Of a DNA stretch of 64,000 bases, positions 55,368 to 63,020 are shown one piece after another. This DNA comes from Paracoccaceae bacterium (GTDB lineage: Bacteria > Pseudomonadota > Alphaproteobacteria > Rhodobacterales > Rhodobacteraceae), in assembly GCA_026706985.1 (NCBI GenBank), contig JAPOXR010000073.1, positions 18,669 through 82,668 on the forward strand, in the 5' to 3' direction. The notes beneath the pieces were generated by a model. That model saw only the letters and a list, made by a program, of their open reading frames with translations, was not told the DNA's origin and ran no database searches. Both the position numbers and the translations under genes were made by a program. Position 1 is the first letter of the stretch. Every line of letters begins with the position of its first letter.

Positions 55368-58302
55368 ATTTCCTGTAAGTTTCGGGCCGGTTCGGTTTCG
55401 GAGCGGCATCGGCAGCCGGCAATTCCGCAAGCGCCCGCCGATTGTTGCCATGAACCGTCGGTTCGGTGCACCAAACATTACGAAGCCGGTCCGCTTCGGC
55501 TTTGTTGTCCAATTCCAGAAGCTCCAGAACGGCAAGATCGATCTTCTGTCTGTTCTGATCCTGGTGAGCAAAGCAGGCAGGCAGTAGCTGAAGCCACGAC
55601 AATTCAGCATACCTTCTGTCGGCCAACTGCAGCAACTCCTCAGGAGCTGAACCAAAGTCCGGACAAGGAATCGCGAGAATAGCCTTGATCTGGACAGGCG
55701 CGCGCCCGGCCTGTGTCCGGGATGCGTGTGACCAATGCACGAGCATGCCGAATATCGAATTGGCCCAAAGGGCAAAGGCACGGCAGATTCGTATATCGCC
55801 GTGCAGCAGCGTTGCCCATGCACGTCCGCCAAACACGGCCTGATCGGTCGTCACCGCCAGCACGGCCTGCGAGGTCCAGCGCATCCCCTTTGCGTAGTGC
55901 AGCGTTCCCGTACGGTGCGCGATGCGGTCTGCTATCTCAGAGTTCCAGAGTTCACCCCTGTGCGTGGCGTCGCAGACAATCCGCCGCTGGCATTTTGCAT
56001 CGGCCGACCAGAGAGCCTGAAGCCTTGCGCCGGCAGCCGCGCCGTGAGGAGATTTTGTCCAGCGATAGGCACCAATTTTATCACCATCGCTGGGATGGCC
56101 TATAAGATGATGTGTGGGACCAACATCAAATAACTGGCCAATGGTGGTCATTCCGCAGCCAATCCTATCACCGGCAAGGATGCCCTCGCTCCCGATGCGG
56201 TCCGCATCTAAGGCGATATCGTCACGAAGCGAACCGAGCGGGCTCCACGGAGCGCCGCCGTCAGGCTGGAACCAGACAATCTGGCCCAGCTCCTCACCGC
56301 CGGCCATGACTGGCCTTGAAACGCCGTGCATTTCAGCCAGCTCCGCAAGAATGCTGCGCGCAAACTCGGCGGCTTCTCCCTGCCGGGTCGGCATGCGCCG
56401 GAGCGACACACACGCGACAGGAGCCGGAGTGTTCTGCGCGGACCGAACCCTTCTTTTGGCGATCAACAGCATTTCGCCCATTCCGGTGTCGGCGCTCAGC
56501 GCCTCGTCCCGCACCTGTTCCGCACGGGTAATGGCCAGAATATCCTCGAAGTCCCTGCGGACCATCTCGCGGGTAATTGCCCAGGATCTGGCAAACGCGG
56601 CGGTAAGAGGCAAAACAAATCCGATGCGTCCGCCGGGGCGAATCTTGGCGCGCGCCAGGCACAGAAAACTCGCTGACATTCCCGCTGTGCGCGATGCGGC
56701 ATGTTGCCCACGCTTCAACAGTCGGCCCCAGCGCTTCTGGCACAGTTTCCGATCGTCTTCCGACAGCCCGGCGATGTCGAATGCCGCCTGTTTGCCGCGG
56801 GTACGGCTGTAGGGCGGGTTCATGATTACGTAGTCGATACTCTCGTCAATTACACTGATCGTTCCGATCTGAGTGTCGCCGCCCAGCACCCCGGCAATCT
56901 GTTCATTCCACAGCGCGTCAGATACAGTGTCCCCTTCAAGAAATTCCAGCGAGCCGGTCGACAATCCAAACTCTCTGTGCTGACCTACCTCTACCCAGCC
57001 AATCTGGGTTTGTCCGTAGGGCGTGCCTCCACCTGCCAGCGCCATCCCGCTGTTGGCTAGGTGCGCGGCGATCGGGCTGACATCCGCAGCAACTAGTCCG
57101 CCTTCCATTGCCGCCGTGTGTGCATTGGCGACATCGTCAAGACACCAACTCCTCGATTCTCCTAGACTCCGGATTCTGCGCCAAGCGGCGCGAAGAAGCG
57201 TGCCTGTACCACACGCCAGATCCGCCACTCGCAGAGTACGCAACAGCTTCGGATCCGACCAGTCATGCCCGTCATCGTCGCGAATTGTCAGCGCAGCCAG
57301 AAGCTCAGAGATTGGCGCGGTCGTGTAGAATGCAGCAGCCGTTTTGCGGTCCGCACTGACCTTGGGAAATAATTCACCTCCAACATTGAATCCGTCGCCG
57401 ATTCGTGCCGTCTCGATTTTTTCCCGCGCTGCCGAAATTTCTGACAACGCGTCGGTCATTGCGCCGGGTTGTCCCGCTGCTGAAATCTCCATGACCTCGA
57501 TAGCCGGCTGGAAAATCGCATTCCAGTTCGCGGCAAGCACGGAATTCCATGCTTTCCTGAGTTGTGCAATGGAATGATTTCCAGCGGGAGACGGATTGGG
57601 CACAGAAGCAAGTGCAGCAAATCCGCAGTTTCTGAGATGTGACTGGACCAGCATGGCATCGAGCCAGAGAAGCGACGCGGTGCGAAGCGCATCGAGTTTT
57701 GTGCCTTGGCCAAGACGATCCACAACCTTATTGACATCGTTTTGCGCGAGCCTGTCACTGAGAATCGCCGCCGCACGGTTTATACGCCGCGCCGCGCTCT
57801 CGGCTGCACGTTCAATCGTTTCGCGCGATGCTGAAGTCATTCGGACAAATGCGGCGAGATCAGCAACATTGCCTTGGCAGTATCCGATGGACGGAAACCG
57901 GAAGTTTCCGCCTTTCTCCCTTTGCATCGCTGCGTATCCAAGTCTGCATGCCGGCTCGCGCAGGCTGGCTCGCGCCTGAGTATCAGTCATCGTCTGAAAA
58001 CTGTGGGGAATCGCCAATGCCACGACCGTGTCAATATTCTGAAACTCGTCGGCCGCGAGACGTTCGCGGGCGTCCCGGTCATTATCCCCGCCGTATGCGC
58101 ACTCGATAATTACCGGTCGCATGGTTTTACCGTTTTCATCAATGATTATATCAGGTCTCGGGCCGCCTCGCTGCGACTCGGGATGAACCATTCCCTCGTC
58201 CCGCCACGCAGCCACGACTTCGCGCAAAGCGTCAGCGAGCCTGATGTTGAACGTCTGCTCGTGAAGACTGTGCAGCGGCGAACTGCCTGTCATATTGGTC
58301 AT
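55366..58302 (-). CDS. N6-adenine DNA methyltransferase (class I SAM-dependent, orphan)
   Basis: 978 residues. The catalytic half has the N6-adenine methylase motifs VADLACGTGTLLRAAW (SAM binding, motif I, about residue 360) and DYVIMNPPYSRTRGKQ (motif IV, NPPY). GGRIGFVLPLTAAFARSW follows, and a long C-terminal region probably recognises the target. The N-terminus has RPDIIIDENGKTMRPVIIEC, which resembles a PD-ExK-type nuclease core but lacks the lysine, so cleavage is doubtful. Type IIG or phage-defence methylases are alternatives. No separate restriction or specificity gene is next to it. It fills the mobile element almost completely and reads toward the ACP/PKS operon. ATG at 58302 or 58293 are both possible starts. 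Confidence 0.88.
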   Translation of the reverse strand: MTNMTGSSPLHSLHEQTFNIRLADALREVVAAWRDEGMVHPESQRGGPRPDIIIDENGKTMRPVIIECAYGGDNDRDARERLAADEFQNIDTVVALAIPHSFQTMTDTQARASLREPACRLGYAAMQREKGGNFRFPSIGYCQGNVADLAAFVRMTSASRETIERAAESAARRINRAAAILSDRLAQNDVNKVVDRLGQGTKLDALRTASLLWLDAMLVQSHLRNCGFAALASVPNPSPAGNHSIAQLRKAWNSVLAANWNAIFQPAIEVMEISAAGQPGAMTDALSEISAAREKIETARIGDGFNVGGELFPKVSADRKTAAAFYTTAPISELLAALTIRDDDGHDWSDPKLLRTLRVADLACGTGTLLRAAWRRIRSLGESRSWCLDDVANAHTAAMEGGLVAADVSPIAAHLANSGMALAGGGTPYGQTQIGWVEVGQHREFGLSTGSLEFLEGDTVSDALWNEQIAGVLGGDTQIGTISVIDESIDYVIMNPPYSRTRGKQAAFDIAGLSEDDRKLCQKRWGRLLKRGQHAASRTAGMSASFLCLARAKIRPGGRIGFVLPLTAAFARSWAITREMVRRDFEDILAITRAEQVRDEALSADTGMGEMLLIAKRRVRSAQNTPAPVACVSLRRMPTRQGEAAEFARSILAELAEMHGVSRPVMAGGEELGQIVWFQPDGGAPWSPLGSLRDDIALDADRIGSEGILAGDRIGCGMTTIGQLFDVGPTHHLIGHPSDGDKIGAYRWTKSPHGAAAGARLQALWSADAKCQRRIVCDATHRGELWNSEIADRIAHRTGTLHYAKGMRWTSQAVLAVTTDQAVFGGRAWATLLHGDIRICRAFALWANSIFGMLVHWSHASRTQAGRAPVQIKAILAIPCPDFGSAPEELLQLADRRYAELSWLQLLPACFAHQDQNRQKIDLAVLELLELDNKAEADRLRNVWCTEPTVHGNNRRALAELPAADAAPKPNRPETYRK

Positions 58303-58331
58303 CCCTGCCTGCCCTGAAACCTACAGTAAAA

Positions 58332-58354
58332 GAATTTCAAACTGACCCACTACC
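58332..58354 (-). repeat. Right terminal inverted repeat of the methyltransferase element
   Basis: Exact reverse complement of the left 23-bp repeat, followed at 58355-58362 by the second copy of the octamer AGATTTAG. It lies 29 bp upstream of the methyltransferase ATG, so the promoter of that gene must overlap this end or lie outside the element. Confidence 0.9.
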
Positions 58355-58410
58355 AGATTTAGAACTTTGCTCCACAGTCTATAAGCCGATGAGCGACACG
58401 GCGGCAGCGC

Positions 58411-59733
58411 TCAAAAGCGCCGCTCAACCCGCTGCAGCAACGGCATCACGGCCTTCATTTCCGGTCCGTGGGGCTTCCCCGTCAGGGCTTTGCGCAGTGG
58501 AAGGAATAGTTTTCTTCCGCCTCGCCCGGTTTTTTCTGAAACCGACTTTGTCCAGTTTTCCCACGTCTGATCACCGTATGGGGGATCGTCCAGCATCCCC
58601 AGAGCTTCGGTCACGAATTCCCGGTCCTCATCGGCAACCAGGGGAGTCGCACCTTCACTGAAACATTTCCACCAATCCGCCAGATCACTGCGCCGTTTCA
58701 GATTCTCACGCACCGTGGACCAGAAAGCCGGTGCGACTGTTCCGGGGACACCCAATTCGTCCAGCAGCGGCGCAATCCCGCTGAATGGAAGGCGGGCGAG
58801 AATTCTTTCTGTCAACGGCTCCACATCCCCGGGATCAAACCGGGTGGGCGTGGTTCCGAAGGCCTGAAGTGAGAAAGCTTCAAGAATTTCGTCGATTGAA
58901 ACGCAGGGGCGCACCGGCAGGGAAGAGCCGGAAAATGCCATGAGGGACAACAGCGCCATCGGTTCAACGCCATTTTCGCGGAGATCACGCACAGCCAGCG
59001 TGCCGAGCCGTTTGGCCAAGGGCTCACCCTCCGGTCCCACGAGCAGTGAATGATGCGAAAACCGCGGCGGTTCGTGACCCAGACGCTGCATGATCTGGAT
59101 TTGAACCGCAGTATTGGTCACATGGTCGGCACCGCGGACGATGTCCGTGATCCGCATCTCGAGATCATCGACGACAGATGCCAGCGTATAGAGAAACTGG
59201 CCATCCGCCCTGATCAGCACCGGATCGGACAGGCTGGAGGAATCCACCGAAACCGATCCCTGGATTCCGTCGCTCCAGTTTGTCTTTTCGCCATTCAGCA
59301 GGAATCGCCAATATCCCGGGCTGAGGTTGCGCAGCCTGTCACGTTCCTCCTCAGCGAGCGACAATGCGCTCCTGTCATATACCGGCGGCCTGCCCATGCC
59401 GAGCTGCGCCTTGCGCCGAAGGGCCAGTTCGCTCGGAGACTCAAAGCATTCGTAAAGCAATTCCTGCTGCCGCAAACGGTCGGCGGCATCCAGATATTTA
59501 TCTAACCGCCCGGATTGCCGTTCCACCCGGTCCCATGACAGGCCAAGCCATTCCAGATCTCTCATGATCGAGTCCACGAATTCGGGCTTGGAGCGCTCCG
59601 GATCGGTATCGTCAAGCCGAAGGATGAAGCTGCCGCCGGCGCTGCGTGCAATCAGGAAATTGAATAACGCGGCCCGCAGATTCCCGACATGAAGATGTCC
59701 GGTCGGCGAGGGAGCGAAACGGGTTGTTACCAT
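58411..59733 (-). CDS. gltX: Glutamyl-tRNA synthetase
   Basis: About 440 residues of the class I GlxRS family. The HIGH motif appears as FAPSPTGHLHVGNLRAALFN, FILRLDDTDPERSKPEFV follows, and the KMSKS equivalent is EPLAKRLGTLAVRDLR. The C-terminal helical domain with NWTKSVSEKTGRGGRKLFLP and LRKALTGKPHGPEM is typical of bacterial GltX. It charges tRNA-Glu (and in many alphaproteobacteria also tRNA-Gln through misacylation). ATG at 59733 begins the standard MVTTRFAPSPTG start. In the ancestral arrangement, without the mobile element, its end lay only about 125 bp before the ACP gene. Confidence 0.94.
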   Translation of the reverse strand: MVTTRFAPSPTGHLHVGNLRAALFNFLIARSAGGSFILRLDDTDPERSKPEFVDSIMRDLEWLGLSWDRVERQSGRLDKYLDAADRLRQQELLYECFESPSELALRRKAQLGMGRPPVYDRSALSLAEEERDRLRNLSPGYWRFLLNGEKTNWSDGIQGSVSVDSSSLSDPVLIRADGQFLYTLASVVDDLEMRITDIVRGADHVTNTAVQIQIMQRLGHEPPRFSHHSLLVGPEGEPLAKRLGTLAVRDLRENGVEPMALLSLMAFSGSSLPVRPCVSIDEILEAFSLQAFGTTPTRFDPGDVEPLTERILARLPFSGIAPLLDELGVPGTVAPAFWSTVRENLKRRSDLADWWKCFSEGATPLVADEDREFVTEALGMLDDPPYGDQTWENWTKSVSEKTGRGGRKLFLPLRKALTGKPHGPEMKAVMPLLQRVERRF

Positions 59734-59884
59734 GCGGACTCTTCCAGATACGGATGCGGTGGCCATCACTTTCGGCTGCGGCTATTTCCTGCAAGAAGAG
59801 ACAGAAATCAATTCGATTCCATTGCCGGTACCGCAGTCGCCGCTTAGGAGACAGGCGGAACTGGCAGCGACGGGACATCTCTCC

Positions 59885-60295
59885 GTGACAATTGACTGGG
59901 GTGGACAGACACCACCGACAGGTGCCGACATCATGCGGTTGGCGTTGAAGGCATGTGCCGGGCTTCCGGAGCCGTATCGGGAAATCGCGCGTGGCGTGCG
60001 TATTTCGGTGGAAGAGATCGCCTCCGCGGAAACCGTTGCGGCGGTCGGCCTCGACGATCCGTATGAATTAACCGGGTTGTATGAGGGCGAACCATTGGGC
60101 GAGGCATCGGTGCTGGAGCAGGCTCAGGCACCGAACACCATCACATTATTCAGAGTTCCGATTCTTGCCGAATGGACCGAGCGGCGGGATATCGAACTCG
60201 GCATCCTCGTTGAACATATCGTCATACATGAATTGGCACACCAGCTGGGGATGACGGATGGGGATATAGCCCGGATAGACCGGTGGTGGGAGTAA
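59885..60295 (+). CDS. Zincin-like metallopeptidase family protein
   Basis: About 136 residues if GTG at 59885 is the start. The zinc motif HIVIHELAHQLGMTDGDIARI (HExxH plus the following Asp) is at the C-terminus, preceded by LFRVPILAEWTERRDIELG and the YELTGLYEGEPLGEASV segment of the small metallopeptidase family often annotated in alphaproteobacteria. Substrates are unknown. The frame is open back to an ATG at 59732, next to the divergent gltX start, but the first 50 codons lack family sequence and I treat them as non-coding. The family length of about 130 residues supports the later start. Confidence 0.72.
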   Translation: MTIDWGGQTPPTGADIMRLALKACAGLPEPYREIARGVRISVEEIASAETVAAVGLDDPYELTGLYEGEPLGEASVLEQAQAPNTITLFRVPILAEWTERRDIELGILVEHIVIHELAHQLGMTDGDIARIDRWWE

Positions 60296-60301
60296 GACGC
60301 T

Positions 60302-61975
60302 TCACTGCCCAGATTGCGTGTCCCGCCAGCGGTTGACGATCGGGTAGCGGCGGTCGAGCCACAGCGCCCTGCCGGTTAACCTGACCCCCGGTGCCGACTG
60401 GAACCGCTTATATTCAGAGGCGTAGATGAGTTGTTCCACTCTCTTTACCGTTGACATGTCATAACCGGCGGCGACGGCATCGGCGACAGACTGGTCCTTG
60501 TCAATCAGGATTTCCAGAATGCCGTCGAGGGTGCCGTAATCCGGCAGGCTGTCAGAATCCCTTTGATCCGGCCTGAGTTCCGCCGATGGCGGCTTGGTGA
60601 GAACACTCTCCGGCACACAGTGCCCTTCGGCCCCCAGCATCCAGGGTCTGTGGTTGGCATTTCGCCAACGGCAGCTCTCGAAAACGCGTGTCTTGTAGAG
60701 ATCCTTGATCGGATTATATCCACCTGCCATATCGCCGTAGATGGTTGCGTAACCGACGGCGGATTCGGACTTGTTGCCGGTTGTCAGCAGCAATTCCCCG
60801 AATTTGTTGGAAACCGCCATCAGCAGGAGCCCGCGCAGCCGCGACTGGATGTTCTCCTCGGTGAGATCGCGGTTGCAGCCTGCGAACAATCCGGCAAGGG
60901 CACGGTCGGCCGCCTGCTGCAGATCCGTGATACCGACGACGTCGAGCCGGCAGCCCAGATTTTTGCTGACCCGCCGCGCATCATCCAGCGATTCCGGCGA
61001 TGTGAATTCGGATGGCAGCATGACGCAGCGCAACCGGTCCGGTCCCACCGCGTCAGCGGCGATCGTCGCCACGAATGCGCTGTCGATTCCACCTGACAGC
61101 CCGACGAGGATATTCGAGAACCCGCTCTTCGAGAGATACTCCCGCACCGATTCAACCATGGCTCTGTAATCCTGCTCCCACTCGCAGGGAACCGGTGCCT
61201 TCGACCCTTCATCCGCCTTCCAGCCATCGCCATCCCGACGGAATGTCACAAACTCCATCACCGAATCAAAATGCGGCATCTGCAACGCCATCCGACCATG
61301 GCGGTTGAGCACAAATGAACCACCATCGAAGATCTGATCATCCTGTCCACCGACCATATTCAGATAGACAAGCGGCAATCCCGTCTCAACGACGCGTGAC
61401 ACCATAAACCCGTAGCGCTGGTCCAGCTTGCCCCGGTGATACGGAGACCCGTTCGGAACCAGCAATATTTCGGCACCGGACTCGACCAGGGTCTCGCTGA
61501 CATCCTCCAGCCACGCATCCTCGCAGATCGGCGAACCGATGCGTACCGGCCCTATCCGGTACGGGCCACAAACCGGACCCGGTTCGAACTGCCTCGCTTC
61601 GTCGAAAACCTCGGCATTCGGTAAATGATGTTTCAGGATCTGCGCCGCGATCTCACCGTCCTGCAAAACATAATAGCAATTGTGGCGCTTTCCGTTGACG
61701 ATTCCGGGAGCGCCGAATCCAATCGCCGGGCCGTGCGCGCAGGCAGCCGCCAATTCCGTGATTCGCTGCCTGCAGGCCTCCAGGAAAGCCGGTTTGAGAA
61801 CCAGGTCCTGCACCGGGTAACCGGACAGGAATAACTCGGGAAACGCGACCATATCGGCACCCGCCGCGGCCGCCCGGCGCCAGCCATAGACGATCTGGTC
61901 AGAATTGCCCTCAAGAGCCCCGACGGTGGGATTATACTGAGCCAGTGCGAGCTTAAAGGTATTCGCCAAGTCCAA
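60302..61975 (-). CDS. nadE: Glutamine-dependent NAD+ synthetase
   Basis: 557 residues in two domains. Residues 1 to about 265 are a nitrilase-type glutaminase with the Glu in FPELFLSGYP, Lys in LKHHLPN and Cys in IGSPICEDAW. The C-terminal synthetase has the ATP-pyrophosphatase loop ILVGLSGGIDSAFVATIAAD and TTGNKSESAVGYATIYGDMA. It amidates nicotinate adenine dinucleotide to NAD+ using glutamine-derived ammonia. The start is a TTG at 61975 with GGAG seven bases upstream, inside the end of the preceding unknown gene (23-bp overlap), so the two are probably co-translated. Confidence 0.94.
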   Translation of the reverse strand: MDLANTFKLALAQYNPTVGALEGNSDQIVYGWRRAAAAGADMVAFPELFLSGYPVQDLVLKPAFLEACRQRITELAAACAHGPAIGFGAPGIVNGKRHNCYYVLQDGEIAAQILKHHLPNAEVFDEARQFEPGPVCGPYRIGPVRIGSPICEDAWLEDVSETLVESGAEILLVPNGSPYHRGKLDQRYGFMVSRVVETGLPLVYLNMVGGQDDQIFDGGSFVLNRHGRMALQMPHFDSVMEFVTFRRDGDGWKADEGSKAPVPCEWEQDYRAMVESVREYLSKSGFSNILVGLSGGIDSAFVATIAADAVGPDRLRCVMLPSEFTSPESLDDARRVSKNLGCRLDVVGITDLQQAADRALAGLFAGCNRDLTEENIQSRLRGLLLMAVSNKFGELLLTTGNKSESAVGYATIYGDMAGGYNPIKDLYKTRVFESCRWRNANHRPWMLGAEGHCVPESVLTKPPSAELRPDQRDSDSLPDYGTLDGILEILIDKDQSVADAVAAGYDMSTVKRVEQLIYASEYKRFQSAPGVRLTGRALWLDRRYPIVNRWRDTQSGQ

Positions 61976-62399
61976 CCGACTCCATACCCTTGGCGGTCAC
62001 GAAAAATCTGTTGCCGCCGCTGCGTTCACAGCATCCCGCCCTGACATTGGCATTCAGGCAGTCGGACGGGTTGGTGAGCCTGGGTTGCAGGTTGTCCTTC
62101 AGGGCCCGCACCACATGGCCGGTCGAGATTTCACCGGCATCAGTTGCCTGCAGCCAGGCGGCGGCAGTCAGAAATCGTCTCACCTGTGTCAGCTTTCCCT
62201 GAGACTTGATCAGATCAGCCAGATTGAGCGCCCGCGGATCCCGGGTCTGCTGCCCGGCGCCCGGAATATCGGCCGGCAGTTCGGACACCCTTGCCGCCAT
62301 ATCGCTCACAAGTTTCGGCAGCGACTGCGCGATAAAATCCTCACTGCCCTCGAATTCGACCGAGAAGTCCCCGAATTTGAAGCGGATGTAGGAATTCAT
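61953..62399 (-). CDS. Small protein of unknown function upstream of nadE
   Basis: About 148 residues beginning MNSYIRFKFGDFSVEFEGSE. I do not recognise a family. The N-terminal 40 residues look like a small beta-rich unit followed by a helix (DFIAQSLPKLVSDMAARVSE), then a linker, then a helical part with LADLIKSQGKLTQVRRFLTA that could be winged-helix-like. The end includes NVRAGCCERSGGNRFFVTAK with a Cys pair. No signal peptide or membrane segment. It overlaps the nadE start by 23 bp, which points to co-expression only. Confidence 0.6.
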   Translation of the reverse strand: MNSYIRFKFGDFSVEFEGSEDFIAQSLPKLVSDMAARVSELPADIPGAGQQTRDPRALNLADLIKSQGKLTQVRRFLTAAAWLQATDAGEISTGHVVRALKDNLQPRLTNPSDCLNANVRAGCCERSGGNRFFVTAKGMESVGLGEYL

Positions 62400-62501
62400 C
62401 GAAGTATCACTGAGTGCTCTTGTCTGCGGGCGGCGCACCGTACCGGCGAAACTACATTCCGCATCGCGTCTGCGTCAACCTCGGTGAACAGTAATCCCGA
62501 G

Positions 62502-62928
62502 GCAATCGCGTTTGAAAATATTCTCTCTTGGTTTCTGTGTGATTGCATGATTTCCTGTTGAAAAACAACAGGCTGAGGTAGGATTCCGCACGAATTTCCT
62601 GGGAAGTGGAAGACCCCCGGACCGGCAACGCGGTCCATCACAATCTCCATGAAACGCTGATGAGCGCTTCCGTGCGTGATCCGCGAATGTCAGACATGCA
62701 CCCATACGGCGCATTCCGGGCGTATGAGAGAGAAATTCCTCCACCGTTTCATGACGCTTGAGCACAGCTTTCCGTGCCTTGGTGCCTTCCCGGCGCTGTT
62801 CAGGATTACCGACCCGGACTGCCCGGGCGGGGTGCTCACCCGTCCCGCCGCAGTCCGGGCGTGACCGCCATTGACGGGAGGATGCCGCGGCGGTCCTTTG
62901 AGGAGGTTCATATGTGTGAGCAGCCAGG
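62502..62928 (+). repeat. First, decayed copy of an ISAs1-type element end
   Basis: From GCAATCGCGTTTGAAAATAT at 62502 the sequence is repeated, with many changes, from 62929 onward. Both copies contain the hairpin CCTGTTG-AAAAA-CAACAGG (62554-62572 and 62992-63010) and a stretch coding for a REKFLHRFM-type ISAs1 transposase segment (about 62725-62855 here). This copy has an internal deletion, and the reading frame is broken. It is a direct, tandem repeat of the next element. Confidence 0.7.
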
Positions 62929-63020
62929 GCAATCGCGTTTGAAAATATTCCTTTTTGATTTTCTCCTGGATTCTGTGTTGCCGCATGATTTCCTGTTGAA
63001 AAACAACAGGCTGAGGCAGT

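Larger units (their letters stand above)
55345..58354. mobile_element. 3010-bp TIR-bounded element carrying only a DNA methyltransferase gene
   Basis: Both ends carry the same 23-bp sequence in inverted orientation, beginning GGTAGTGGGTCAGTTTGA (55345-55367, and as its complement 58332-58354). Similarity continues inward for about 20 more bases with a few mismatches. The octamer AGATTTAG is present directly outside each end (55337-55344 and 58355-58362), a perfect 8-bp target duplication. The only gene inside is the N6-adenine methyltransferase, whose stop codon lies inside the left repeat. There is no transposase, so the element would need one in trans. The GTGGGTCA-TTT end sequence recalls ends of IS21-like elements; that link is inference. 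Confidence 0.88.

Noticed and set aside
59732..59884. N-terminal extension of the metallopeptidase gene to ATG 59732
   Set aside because: The added 50 residues have no family similarity, and the start overlaps the start of the divergent gltX gene. The family length fits the later GTG.
62554..63010. Two identical hairpins considered as a CRISPR-like or REP repeat array
   Set aside because: There are only two copies, and they belong to longer tandem ISAs1-related repeats with no regular spacers.
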